From Sinonovacula constricta (lineage: Eukaryota; Mollusca; Bivalvia; Cardiida; Solecurtidae), in contig CM017561.1 of the NCBI GenBank assembly GCA_007844125.1, positions 23,923,323 through 23,987,322 on the forward strand: DNA of 64,000 bases. Reading direction: 5' to 3'. Shown in pieces: positions 39,601 through 54,600 of the stretch (positions are counted from its first letter, which is position 1; each line of letters starts with the position of its first letter). Both the position numbers and the translations under genes were made by a program. A model generated the notes under the pieces. That model ran no database searches. It had not been told where the DNA came from and saw nothing but the letters and a program-made list of their open reading frames with translations.

Positions 39601-42600
39601 GAGTTTAAGACTATCTATCCAATTATAGATAATTTCAATCATGCTAGATACAAATGCAATATATATACTGATTTTTATTTTAAAATATAAATAGTTTAGG
39701 CATGGTTTAATTGACTAAAAGTCACTTTGTTATAAAAATATAGTAAAACATACGTTTCTCAATAAGAGTTACTTAATGTTATCAATATTTTAATCAGACT
39801 AATTGTTTGATTTAAACATGTTTGTTATATAGGATTGGTCCATCATTTTATTTTCATTTCAGTGATAGTTAATTGATTCTGTTCTCTTACCTGTTGCTAT
39901 TAATTGGTGTTCTGTAGGTGGTACAGGTGGGGGTCAGAGGGTCACTATCAGTGGAGCGGGGTTCTCCATTGCTACAACTGTCACCATCTGTGGAAATCTT
40001 TGTGAGGTGGTGGAGCAGACAGCATCTGCCATCACGTGTAGGACACCAGCAAACACTGGTAAGAAGGTCGGATCTGACAGTCAAGAGCTCATTTATAGCT
40101 AAAAGTAGGGTGTTTGTGAAGTGTGCCTTTCTACATCTTACAATGGAAGGCGATATCCTTCAATATTCTAATTACTATTTCTAACTTTCAGTACACAGAT
40201 TTGGAAAATGCAACACCATGTATGTTTAACACCAATATCTAATTGCATCATAACTTTTATATATCATATGCAAATGTTCACATTTCAACATTACATTTTA
40301 GCAATTTCACATTTCCCACATATACGGCATACTAATTACAAATCTCGTGGCAAAAATCACAAATAGAAATAGTAAAATATTGGCAGATATCCCCTTCCAT
40401 ACCTTACAATACCCTTACAGAACTCTAATTGGGGATTTGAGCAACGAGAAAGGGTAAGTTTGTATATATAAAAACAATGTTGCAAGCAACCTCATGGGAG
40501 CAACTGTTGGACATATAATATATTATTAGTACAGGGAAATGACTTACAGGGGTTTTAGGCATAGAACAAGAAGCTTCAGCATCATGATTGTAAAACTACA
40601 CCTTCTATAGATGACTGAATGCTTGATAGTGGGACATTTAATCTTACAAAAAAACCTACAGATTATTTTAACAAAGTTTTGACTATTTCTTATTTCTCAT
40701 CCAGACCAGGTGTGTGATGTTGTGGTGACAGAAAGCAGTGAGATTAGGACGCTGACATCAGCCTACACATATGACGACACATTAACACCCACTGTCACTG
40801 GCATCACACCCCGCCGGGGAGGCACAGGTGGGGGCATGTTGCTAACCATCACTGGCTCAGACTTCGGGTAAGTATGAGCAAGATGGTTTATACATTTCAA
40901 TAGACGGCTTTCATTTAATTGATAAATTCAAAATATTTTTTTTCTGGAAGGAATCATTTTCATTAGTTTAATAAAAAACCCACTGTATTATACTATTTTA
41001 TGTTATATATTTTACTTCAATTTTGTGTCATTTAAGAACTAAAATTTGTTCTTATGAAAAATTATCAAAGTATTGTTTATATACATCACAGGTATACTAA
41101 CCATTAATAGGACTGGTGAATGAGCTTAGTTGTAACTTTTTTTGAAGTATTAGCTCAAGCACATATGTGTCAATTTGGAGTAACAATTGTCTTTATGGAA
41201 GCTTATCCAACACATGGTGCATGCTGCATGTAAGTAGTAGGTTGAAATATTTTTTCATTTATATGCTAGCACCACATCTGCTGATATCGCAGTGGAGATT
41301 GCTGGGACAGAATGTGTGGTAGCCACGGTAACCGATAGTGAGATTGTCTGTACCACAGGGGCTCGTGTGGGGTCAGTCGCCTCTGCAGTTGAGGTACAAC
41401 GATCTGGAAATGGAGTTGCACAAGAGGTATGAGAACGAGGCATAATAATTATATCATTATATAATTAATTTTAATTTGTCCTTAGAACAAAAGTTAATTT
41501 TGATTGAACAGACATTGCTGTTTTTTGAAGGACATAGTATATTAGTCATATTTTCTTATTCACAATTGGCTCAATTTATATAATTCTTACTTAGGTAATT
41601 TTTAGTCACGCAGTAACTGTTGTTTAACAAGCATATTTGAATTTTTTAATTTAAATGGTTTCTAGGCAACACCGGGTGCAGCAGACTTCCTGTACATTGA
41701 TGTCTGGTCATCACCCTACACATGGGATGGAAATGACCCTCCTCAGGCAGGAGAGCTTGTTGTCATCCCCAAGGGGCAGATAATCCTGCTGGACACTGAC
41801 ACACCAGTCCTCAAACTCATCCTCATTCAAGGTGAGCCTAGGAAAAAATAAAGGGGAGGTGACAGGATTTTTTTCTTGTAAAAGTTTTAATACTTACCAT
41901 GCTGGATCTATTAATAATTTATTATCTTAATATAATTATCAAACAACTACATACAAAGGTTAAGAGGAGGTTGCTCTGAACGGACTGAAAATTGAGCTTT
42001 AACAATGAAAATCATTAACTATTGCAATTCAAGATTCTAAAGACAAACAATAAATACTTTGATATTTTTATTTTTATTTTATGCTTATATATTCATATTT
42101 TTGCTTTAAGCAATTATTGCAGAAACATATTACTACCATAAAGTTAGATGTATACCCTATCCCCTATTCTAGTCGGCTGCCATTGAAGCAATTCCCACGT
42201 CGCGAAATCGCTTGATTTAACTTGAAGGAACATGTTCTAATTGTTCCGTAAATCGGTTTTTGCGCTGCATGCTTATTCTCTAAGTGGCCTGAATAAAACG
42301 TCGCGACTGTTGGCCTAATAAGACCGCGTATATTGTGTTACGCTGTGACACTCTGCTCCAGTATATCGTTTACACACCAGACAGGATGTTCTCGTGGCTA
42401 TCCCAGCCTACACAAGGGAGAGATGAGAGAATATCCTGTTCCACGCAGCATCATTTAAAAAAACAATTACGATCTCGGCCTATTATTAAGTTCTCAACTC
42501 ATGGGACAAACACACAAATGACAATTAAAATAACATCTGAAGGCTTTATAATGTAGTTATTTTGTTTTCACACCAATGTATTGAATTGACCGCTTACGAA

Positions 42601-45600
42601 CAATAAGTTCTATGCATCTTTGTAATTATTTACCGGATGATGAACGATCTATTAACATCAACAGAGTGTGAAAACTCATCTGCACAAATAGCCAACGTAC
42701 ATTTTATTGTTGTTGTGAATTTTTAATTTCAACTTAAAATTTATTCGTGGTTATCTGTCAAAATAACAAATTTTAAATTAAAATTGAGCAATTGAATATA
42801 ACCATATTACTTAGATTATGATAACATCGTCAATGAATATGCCCGTTTCACTAAAAGTCAATAACTATTTCCGGATTATGAAACTTTGCCAATTTTGATG
42901 TAATAAAGTGATATTTATGTAAAAATTTAAAATGTAAGGTTGTTTTTTTTCTACAGAAATGAATTTAAATGTCTTTTTTTATGTTAAATATCAAATTTTA
43001 GGTAAAAACAATAAAAAAATTTCCTTAAAATAGCACAATAAAGTTGTCTATGGCCGATATAACAATACTATTGGCGATAGACTCTGCGGTCGGTTAAGTC
43101 TAAGAGTCAATTTTGGTCTGGGAAAAAGGGGAAAACTTACTTCGCATAGATAAGACGCACTCCCCACTTTTTTTTCATAATTTGAGGCGAAAAAGCGCGT
43201 CATATCAATAAAACTTAGGAACAACAAATTTTCTTTCATTAATTTATTTCCTATGTAAAAACATATTAATAATTTTTTATTCTTTGAAAACTTCATTGTT
43301 TTTCAATTCATTGTGGCCTTGTCACAACAATATTCAGTAGAAGTTAGCAGTAGCTTGTTCATGATAAAAGTTCTCTGAAGAGCACTGATGCTGATGGTGC
43401 ATTACATGTAAGGGTATAATGATAAGCTACCTTCACAATATGATACACATATCGGGAAATACGCCACTTGATACAATACAAATCACAGAACATGATATTT
43501 TGGTACTGAGGATACTTTTTTGCTTATCGTGTAGGTACGCTATTACACAAAGACTTATGTTAAACAATCTCTTAGAATAGCTATTTACTGAAACTCAGAA
43601 CTTATAAGCAGGGTTTGTACGCATTTTGAAAAGTCTTGGAAAGTTTTGGAAATTGATCAAGGTGTTTTCAAGGACCTTGAAAGTCTTGGAAAATCAGATT
43701 TTGTGACTGGGGCTATGGAAAAGTAATTGATTTTTTTTTTTTTCCTTTTGTAAATAAAATTACATACATTTGACTAAATCGAAAAGCTTCAGTTAGACTG
43801 CCAAAGCAAAAAGAACTGAAGTTGATTTGATAAACAGTGAGATAAAAAAGCTGAGAGAGAAGTCTAATTAAGACTTCAGACTAAGGAATGTGTGGTAATT
43901 CAAAGGTAACAATTGTCACATTGGTACATTTGATCAGTCCAGTTGGTTTTCATTATACTACATAAAAGAAAAACAGTCAACTGGTGGTGATAAATATTTC
44001 TTCTAACAATACGCCCTACAAATCATCATATACATGTAGACAAGTTCAGTCCAACTATAAATCTGCAGTTTAAAACGGCAAAATAATGACATATAAAGTT
44101 TTTATTACCATGTATCAGCAGTTGTGGTCATGGCAAAGTTTTTTTTCTCAGTTTTTTCAACATGTTTATCGCAAAAATAAATTTGTCAAATAACTGCAAA
44201 AACTAATTGTTGTAATTGTATAGATAGTTTCCACATCAGTGAAAATCCCTTATCTTGGCAGCCATCTTTGATGGTAACTTCAAGGGATTTTCATATGAAT
44301 TGTATAAAAGGGTTAATTGTATTTTCTTGTAATTTCTTCATTTGTGGTCCAAAAATTAAAAGCTATACACCATTGGAAAGCTCTTGAAATTCATATTTTT
44401 AGAATACAATACTTTTACAAATGATATATGCACAAAACCTTAATACACAGAAATAAATAAAACTATTGGCTCATACTTAAAACAAAATGAATAGTGTATC
44501 ATTTTTGGTTGTATTTCTTTAACCTTTTAAACTATCCAAATATAGTTTTGATATTTAAAATACTTTATAAATGCTGTTAAATTTGATATAAAATTCAGTA
44601 AAAAAAGACTGAAAAATAAAAACACAGTGGTGAGTTTAATACAGCACATATTTCCCGATTTCGGCCTGCATTAGCTTCTGCCCACAAAGATGGTTGCCTT
44701 GAACTGTCTTATCAATGTTGATGACATCACATGGAAACTATCTTTTTGCTTGAAACTGGTTTTGGAAATTTGAATTGGTGGGCTTTGGAAAGTTTTGGAA
44801 AAGTCTTTGAAAATTGTGACAGTCAAAGGTGTACAAACCCTGTATAAGCCTAAAAGTCCTTAATCAGAATGTATGACATAAAAGGTTATCCACATATTAA
44901 ATCATATAACTAGTAGAATAACCTAAAACTTAAACATGTTAGGTCTTAAAAAAAAAATACAATATTTCTTCAAATTCGTTCAAATATTTTTCTTATCTTT
45001 ATTGTAAATTCAGAATGTCTAGCTCAAATACAAATATAACAGTTTGGTACATTATCAAAGAAAACAAGATAAAGTTTAATAACAATATGAAGTGTCAACA
45101 CAGTCAGCTAGTAAGTAGTTAGTGCTTTGTATGAAACATCTCAGAAATGGTGTTGTTACGTTTGGAATGTAAGATAAAATGTCTACATCTTCGACATCGA
45201 TTTGTCGTAGGTGATCTTAAATTTATATTGAATGCCATATTGTTGTGGAAGTGCAATAGTGGATAATAATTAGTGCACACAGTGGATTAAAATTAAATAC
45301 AACCATAAAGCTACAGATAACATAAAGTGGCAACCAGGGGAAATAACTCTGGAAGATGTACGATGGCCAATTGTAAATTATAAGCAAGCGTCACATTTAA
45401 GTGTCACAAACATTGTCATAAAAGTGCTAAATCTTGATCCACTTTGTCTTTTTCCAGGTGTTAAATAATAATCAACTACTGAATCAACAACTATTTTTGT
45501 CATAAACTCAAGAAAACAATGAGGAATTTTTTACCTAACAGTATTGCATGGTTCGAATTGTTATTCTTGACAAGTGAACCATGAACCAAACCGTGAATAG

Positions 45601-48600
45601 AGAACCATTTAACACCGTTGTACGGTATATCCTTAAGCCTCTAATTACATGTACATATTTTTGTTACATAAGTTTACGATATCTGCAGGACTTTATACAT
45701 TATACTTGCTGTAAAACATATATATTTACAATTATAATAATTAATTACTTATTACAGGCGGACAGTTGATCTTTGACGAGCAAGACTTGGAGTTGAATGC
45801 GGAGATTATTCTGATTACAGATGGAGGATTGTTGCAGGTAGGACTGTCTATCCTTATGATCTGAATCACAGCTTTCTTTAACCCTTCTTGTGCTACACTT
45901 TATGTATGATACTCAGTAGTTTTTAGTTTCTTTGTCTTGTGTCTACATGTAAACATGCCTTTTGTGCATAGGAATTTTATAATTACTTACTTTTGGAACC
46001 ATTAACATGCCATTCCTCTTTAGGTATCTGGTTCAAAGGGACTTTCAGCTAATTCCTTAAATGTCTCTTAACTTACCTCATAGTCGAGCTGGTTTTATAA
46101 AACAGAATGTCGGGTGTACAATAATGACAACCATTCATACTAATCACGACCATTGTACTGTCTGTCATGACAGTAATACGTCTTATGAACATAACCCATT
46201 GACCGGACCTGGTAGCGCAATTGGTAGAGTGTCAGCTCAAGGTACGGGAGGCCCCAAGTTCGATTCCGGGCCGCGACATACCAAAGTCGTTTAAAATGGT
46301 AGTGGTATAGCTCCCTTGCTAACGCTCAAGCAAATATGAGGGTAGTTCCATGACTGGTTGGCCCGGTGTCAGGATAATGTGACTGGGTGTGGTATCATGC
46401 CAGGTGTTCACGGCATGCTATACACAGTGAAGGCAGCACTATATCTGCTTCAAGTGTACACCATCTCCAGATAACTGAAAATACTGTTGGTGGGACGGTA
46501 AACCCAATAAACAAACAAACAAACAAACATAACCCATTGTCACTGATGATTAATGTCACATGAGTATAAAGATCTTGGCGGTACAGAATTATTTATTTTT
46601 TTAACAACTTAACTATTATTAAAAACAAAAATAGTAAAGATGTGTTTGAAAAATATCTTCTTGTATAAATTCCACATATGAAATTAACAATCTTATATAC
46701 AACCTTGTGTGATGGATTTAAACATTTTAAGTATGGCTTAACATACCATAGTATTAGTATTTAAAGATTTATTTAATAGACAGTACCTTAAAAGTAGGAT
46801 GAAAAGTTCAGAGTTAAGTTGACTTGTTGCAATGTTTCGTCTCAAAATCAATTCAGTCTATTGATGTATCGTCTTTCATTTTATCAATCTTCCATATTCT
46901 TGTTTTTATAAGAAACTTTTCATAAGGAATATTACTGTCTATGCATATGTTTATGCATATGTTTATGCTGTTCATCATGGGTGGGGCGCCCGTGGCATAG
47001 TGGTAGAGTCGTTGATTTGTAAGTCCTGTGACTGCTTAGCATCTCAGCGGGTGGGTTTAAGTCCTGTTGGGGGCTAAGGACTTAATGTGAGAAGGTTTTC
47101 CAGCTGACTTGTGGTGCGCCAATGATTCTACCCAGGCATGTGTCTGGGGGTCTTCCTCCTCCAAAAAGCTGGACATTGCTATAATGATCATAAATGGTTG
47201 CTGCAATGTATTTAAATAAAAAGAAAAAAGAAAAAAAAAGATTAAAAAAAGAAAGAAAAAAAAAAAAAGAAAGAAAAATAAGAAAGAAAGAAGAAAAAAA
47301 AAGTGAAAAAAAAGAGTTCAACATGGTTACTTTTAAACCTTTCCTGTTTGAGAGATCTATAAGAACAATGTTGTTACCATGGTTATGTGTTGTTCAGGTT
47401 GGTACAGAGGCCGAGCCCTTCCAACATAAAGGCATCATTACTCTGCATGGTCATCACCGGAGCCGGGAGCTGCCAATCTATGGGACCAAGGTCCTGGCTG
47501 TGAGGAATGGAACACTTGATCTTCATGGTGACCACTTTGATTAATCATAAACAAGTTTTGTCCTTTTGTCCGGTTAGATTTCAGCTATGTAAATGTTAAA
47601 AACATTTCAGCACACTTTGCATGCTGTGCATGTTCTAGCATGTTGTGTTTTATCTTGTTGTGCAACAAAAAAATGAAATATTTTCAATTTCATATTTTGA
47701 TTGTCCTATGCACTAGTTTGTAGATATTTTGGTACCAGCCAAGTTGAGAAGTTCAATATATAGAAGGTCCATTTCAGGAAACAAAGATATATATCTTACT
47801 TCTACAGGTATTGCAGTACCATTGACCTGGACCCGTCTTGCATCCACCAGTGAGGCTGGCATGTCGGACGTAACCTTGATGGACCCTGTGGATTGGCAGG
47901 TCGGTGATGAGATCATCATTGCTGCCACCGGACATCACCACTCACAAAGCCAGAATGAGAAGAAGACCATCACTGCCATCTCCGGAGACAAACGAACACT
48001 GACATTAGACTCACCACTGGAGGCCAGACATGTCGGAGAGGAGGAGACATTTGACGGAGTTCTGGTAGAATTCCGTGGGGAGGTGGGACTGCTCACACAC
48101 AATGTGGTTGTCAGAGGCAATGTAGACACACAATGGTCTGATCTTATTGAAGCCTGCCCTGCTGGGTTTAATACAGGTCTGTTTGGTTAGATAAGTTTGA
48201 TTACAATTGTTTTTATATAAAGTTATTTGTTGAGTCCGAACATTATTACAATCTTTTGTTTGCAGGATTTTTATTGCAGTTAAGACATATATACAAATTG
48301 TGTCAAATAATATAATTATGAGTTGTGTGTAATTAATTTTATTGTTATATCTCTTCCTTCAGAAATTGATCCTGTCCTTCTCTTTTATAATTTTCCTAGA
48401 AAATGTGTAGTTGTCCACTATGTTAACCAAAGCTTTAACATTCTCTGCCAAAAAAAAAAGTGAAGATCCGGTGGGATGTGCATGTCAGTTCTGCTTGCTA
48501 ACACAGTCAGTGCCAGGTAGAGGACAATAGGTTCTACTCATTGTTTTCAATTGGTTGTGTCAATCTGTTGCTTCAGGTGAGTTTGCTGTGCAGACATGTT

Positions 48601-51600
48601 TCCTGGGCAGGTTTGGAGAAGAGATCGGCAGCAGTCAGTTTGGAGGTCAGATTATAATTCATGGGGCAGTGAAGGACAGACAGGAAGCACTTGCCCGAAT
48701 TTCGTATGTGGAGGTCACATTTGCAGGCCAGGCCTTCCGACTTGGGCGTTACCCAATCCACTTTCACCTGAATGGTAACATGTCTAGAAGTTATGTGCGT
48801 GGCTGTGGAATACATCATACATTCAACAGGGCCATCAATATACATGGCTCCCACAACACACTCATTGAACACAATGTGGTCTACAATGTTATGGGTGGTG
48901 CACTGTTCTTTGAAGATGGGATTGAATCAGGCAACACCTTGCAGTACAACTTGGTAGTGTTTGTTATAGGAAGTTCTAGCTTGTTAAATGATGATGTGAC
49001 ACCTGCATCATTCTGGGTGACCAATCCAGATAACATCATCCAGCACAATGCTGCAGCTGGTGGCTCACACTTCGGTTACTGGTACCGGATGCATGAACAT
49101 CCAGATGGTCCTTCGTTCACAGCAAGTGTCTGCTGCAGACTACAGCCATTGGGAGTGTTCTACAACAACTCGGCTCATTCATTTGGCTGGTTTGGATTAT
49201 GGATCTTTGAGGATTATTACCCTCTTGAAGGTGGTTGTGGTGGAGCAGTAGTAAAACCTGCAGTCTTTCAGAAGCTTTTTGCTTGGAACAATGACAAGGG
49301 GGTTGAATTTGTAAATTATGGTGCAGTACAGGCAGATGAATTTATATTGGTGCAGAACCTTAAAGCTGGTTACGAAGGTAAATTAATTTCTGGGGCTCCT
49401 CGTTTTACTGATGAAAGTCCGATGATTAAGAACTCTCTGATTGTTGGAAGGACTACTGTTATCCCAGATAATACACAGGGATGTACAAATGCTGCTGTTG
49501 TCTTCCCCTATGGAGTTGGTTTCAGAATCAGCAATGTGACATTTGTCAACTTTGATGCCGACTGTTCAGTGTTTGGTTGGACTCGCATCGCTGGAAAATG
49601 TGCTCTGTATTGCGGCGGCTACAACTATCATACTGATGGGCTTAAATTTGTTAACTCTCCGAAAAGGGGAAGTTACTCCTGGGACTGGGAAGGGATTATT
49701 GTTGATGATGATGGAACAGCGACTGGCAAGACAGAAGGAGGATGGACGATAGTTCCTACATCAGGTACCCTTCCACCAGACTGTGAACCGGCCGCTGCAT
49801 ACAGTGACGGTATCCCAGCCAGCTACTGCCCTCCAGCCTACAAGTTTCACAGATTCTCATTTAATGGACCAACTCCCAAAGCTCTAGAAGGCAAGGATGT
49901 CTTGTTGATCAATGAGTATGGTAATAGTACAGTACCATTCGCCAAGAAGCGTATCACCCATCCAATGGGCTGGACCTGTGCACTTCTGGATGCTCACTTC
50001 TACAAGATGGAGTTTATTGATGCAGAGCATCTTACAAACATAAGTTATACAGGAGCATTCTATGAGTTAGAGGTAAATTTAATATTTGAAATTTATATTC
50101 CCCTTAGCTCTTTAACTATGTTCTATGCATCAAGTTTGAGGCCTTTGAGAGCAAATGAATTATCCATTGATTAACTTTAAACTTACTTATCATTTTGTTT
50201 TACATTTTGGAATTAATCTAGAAATGTTGACTTCTCTTAAATCCTTGAATGCTACGGTTATATTAATTCCCTTGATTTAGTAACATGCCATGGTAATGCT
50301 GACTTCCCTTGTTTCCTTAACATGTTACAGTAATGTTAACTTCCCTTGTTTCCTTAACATGTTACAGTAATGTTAACTTCCCTTGTTTCCTTAACATGTT
50401 ACAGTAATGTTAACTTCCCTTGTTTCCTTAACATGTTACAGTAATGTTAACTTCCCTTGTTTCCTTAACATATTACAGTAATGTTAACTTCCCTTGATTC
50501 CTTGACATTTTACAGTAATGTTAATGTCCCTTGATTCCTTGACATGATACACTTATGTTAACTTCCCTTGATTTCTTGTAAATAGGTAAATGTTACCTGT
50601 CATTAAATAGTTGAAGATAAGACAAGAAGATAAGTTATTGCTGATAAAATAATTGTAGGAGTCTACATTTTTATGTGCACCTGATGCTCATCTCCTTGGC
50701 TGCTAAGACAAGATCTGACTTAGGTAAATGGTGTAAATTCAGATCAAATAAGCTCATGCTGAAAGCTGTCTGATTCGGATCTACACTGTTTAAGACAGAG
50801 TTTCTATGAGCGCTTCTTGTTTCCCATGAATGAAGTTCCTAGCCTAACTTAGAATGGCTTTATAATAAAAGTATCAGGCCTTATGTTACTTGTATTTTCC
50901 TGTTGTTTTTTTCTTCAGTCTTCTGACTATATTGGAATGGAACTTGAGATGACCAGACTACCAGACAGGTTTTCATTAGATGGCGGACAGACATTTAGAA
51001 ATGCCACCACGGCTTTAGACCCAGCCACCATGCGCCACGGGGATTGGACCTGGGACCCTGTTGAAAGTGAAATCCACTATGTCAGTAAGTATTTCAATAA
51101 CGTGGCATATTTTTTACGTGGCATGTTTCATTTAAAGTTACTGTATTGGTAATATCTTTTTTTTTTTTCCCTTTAGCTTATCATAAAAGGTCATATAACA
51201 TTTATTCAAGTAATCATTTTGTACAATTTCTATCTTTGTTGAAGCCAATAAAGTCTTACAAGTGAGGTAGTTACTATAGATATACATGTCATTTCATTTT
51301 TACATTTGGCTACAGTATGTTTTATTTCTATCCTGCTGAGCTCCATCGAGCAAGCAAAGGCTAAGATATGATCACAATTTACACTACTTGCAATTGTTTC
51401 ACGCTTAGAACATTTTGTTTTCTTTAGCATAATGGGGTAAGCATTATATTTCAAAGCTTTAAATTCCTTTTAACCATAAGCTTACTTTATTTTGAACATT
51501 TCTTTGTTTTTTACATACACTTAGACCGGTAGAGCGTCAGCTCCAGGTACGGGAGGCCCTGGATCCCGGGCCGCGACATACCAAAGTCGTTAAAAATGGT

Positions 51601-54600
51601 AGTGGTATAGCTCCCTTGCTAACGCTCAAGCAAATATAAGGGTAGTTCCACGACTGGTTGGCCCGGTGTCAGGATAATGTGACTGGGTGTGGTATCATGC
51701 CAGGTGTTCACGGCATGCTATACACAGTGAAGGCAGCACTATATCTGCTTCAAGTGGACACCATCTCCAGATAACTAAAATACTGTTGGTGGGACGATAA
51801 ACCCAATAAACAAACAAACAAACAAACATACACTCAGATGCAAACCTCGACATATTGTCAGTGATTAAGCAGCAAGTAGGTCAGATCCTGATCAGACAGC
51901 TCCCAGATCTACACTGCCTTACAAGTACCTACATAGCAGGCTAAGAGTAAATAATTTTGACTGTCTTTATTTATCCAGTTCATGGAACCAAGCGGACACG
52001 GCGTGGTTTAGGAAGCTATGACAATGACCAACCGATTCAGTTTACTAGTTTCAAATGTTACTACGATGACTGTATACCACCTCCGGACCCGGATACTGTT
52101 CCTCCAACAGCACGACCTCTGGATCCAATCTACTGGAATCAGACCACTTTATGGAATGATACGAGAGATGGTTATATCACATCTAGCAAAAACAGTAGCT
52201 ATGGGATGCCTCAAGACTATGATAATGTCAAAATTCTCTTTGGTAAGTACCAAAATGTTCATCACACCTTTGTTCATTTGCCTATTAATAGACATTATTC
52301 TTAGTTATTGTATTTAAATAATTCCTGCATAGAAATGCTTTGGTTAGAACTATTTTTTACTGTGACTTACTAATAAATATAATTTATATTATTACAATTA
52401 AATTTTTATAATTAATATACAGGTCAATTAATCTGTTTCTATTCTTCCAACCCTTTCATCTTGTGTATATAATATTGCACATTTTAAACAATTCTATGAA
52501 ATCTTACTTCATGCTGATAAATTGTTGATAAAACCTTTTCTTAACTTATTTTATTGAACAGATGACTGGGTGATTGTTACTCATCCTTCAATGCTTCCTG
52601 CCCATTTTGGAACCCTGTTGCTTGAGGGAACCCTGGAGTTAATGGACACACCCGATGCTGAATTTGTGATAAATGCCGACTATATCATCATCATGGGCGG
52701 CAGACTGGTTGTTGGCTGGCCAGATGATCCCTTCGACGGCCTCGTAAACATCATTCTTCGGGGCAATCATTCGTCCCCGACCTACCCAGTTACAGTTGGA
52801 CCAACAGTTGGCGCCAAGGCCATTGGTATGTAGCTTTAACACATTTATTTAAAAACAATACAAAGTCTTACGTTATTTGCTAACATGTAAATGCAAAGAT
52901 AACAAGATATATTGCTAGAGACTCAGCAGAAAATAATATATATATACTGCCTGCTGATCCATATCAACACTATTGACTCAAATCTGATCAACCAGGTACA
53001 GCAGACTAAATGTTAAATCATTTGGTGCTAAATAGCATTCACCAATACTGTATTTTCTTTATATGGCTGGCAAAGATTTGCAGGCTGTCAACTGGTCCCT
53101 ATATTCTTTTAATTCTCCTATATTTTGGATCAAAATACTATATTTGAACAACATTCTATATTTTCTATATTTTTCCTATAGTTTTAAAAATATTCCTCTT
53201 TTTGTTAGTTAATTTTTTTATAAATGAAGGGAGTAAATATTGCTGTTGATACAGCTTTTGGCTTTTTTTTTACAGGTAAGAGAATTTCTATGCCTGCAAC
53301 AGCATCATAATCCTTCAGACTATGCTGCTGTGCTCCTGTTCATCATCTGTATGGTCACCTTGCAAGGCAGTGCAATAGGACACAGGTCTGTTAGGTGAAC
53401 CATTCAGATGATGGTGATGGCAATGTGCCTTGCAGCGGCCATCTGCCTCGATTGTGATGCTGTTGTTCAAAGTTAATGGTTTCCTTCATTTTTACAATAG
53501 ACATTTTGGATATTGATTATTGTAGAAACAGTAAGTTTACAGGTAAGAATTAATAGTATAAGTGCCAGTGAAACTTTTATAAGTTGGAAACTCCAATATT
53601 TTGCCTCAAAACTTACCGCAAACTCGTATATTTTTTGCAAAAATATTCCTATATTCCTCCTATAATTTGGAGAAGACCTGGTTGACTGCCTGGATTTATC
53701 ACTTGTACACAAGTTTTTATGTATTATAAAAATTTTGTGGAAGGTCTAATGTATGCAAAAATAAAAAAATATAGTTTGAAATAGTTTAAAGTTCTGATAG
53801 ATACCAGAGCTCCCCCTGCTTTTTTCTTGGTCCGAGCCACATTTTTATTTCATGAGCCATATTTATGAGCCAAATTTACGCGTCAATTTTAATGTTATTT
53901 TTGTAGTATGTATGTGTATGTTTGTTAACACGCAATTCTTTTTATTTTAATATACTTTTTGTAGAGTTTTTGAATTGAGAATGAAAAAGAAAAACATGAA
54001 GTTTCTTTTTTACGTTTTATTTACATAAACATTTGTATATTAATCATTAATTGTTATTAATCAACAATCTGGTACTGTCCAATTAATGATCACAACAAAC
54101 ATTCGGTTGACTGCTTTATTATCGTCTCGCAAATTACACTAATCCTTCCCTGAGGCGATGTTTATTCGGCAGTTATGTACACAAAATGTCAATACAACAA
54201 TGCCCTCAAGGTGAAGGCCATAAGGATGCACCAATTTTGAAAAAAATGAGCCTGTTTTTGCGCCAATGGCACATTTGGCGCATGGCAGCGGAGCCCTGGA
54301 TACTATTTTTCCTGCTGTCTTACTGTAAGTAAAGTGCAGTCCTAGCCAGTATGTGACCTTTGTAATTACCAGGTGTGTTTGGTGGCCTGGATCTGTTTGG
54401 TCAAGACGTTGGTGTGACCTGGACCCAGCTTGCCAACACTGTGATGCCAGGAACCAATGAGCTTACCCTGGAGGAACCAGTCTCGTGGCCCGTGGGAGCT
54501 GAGATCGTTGTCACTACAACCAGCTTCAATGCATGGGAGACGGAGGTGTTCAAAATCACAGCAATAGACAGCGACAGAGTCAAGCTGACATTGAATGCTT

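Noticed and set aside
42335..42556. 73-codon open frame in intron 32 as a nested gene or exon
   Set aside because: No domain, no splice-phase fit with exons 32 and 33, which already join cleanly to form G8.
43048..43296. 82-codon minus-strand frame in intron 32
   Set aside because: No recognisable domain, no neighbours on that strand and ordinary length for chance in AT-rich DNA.
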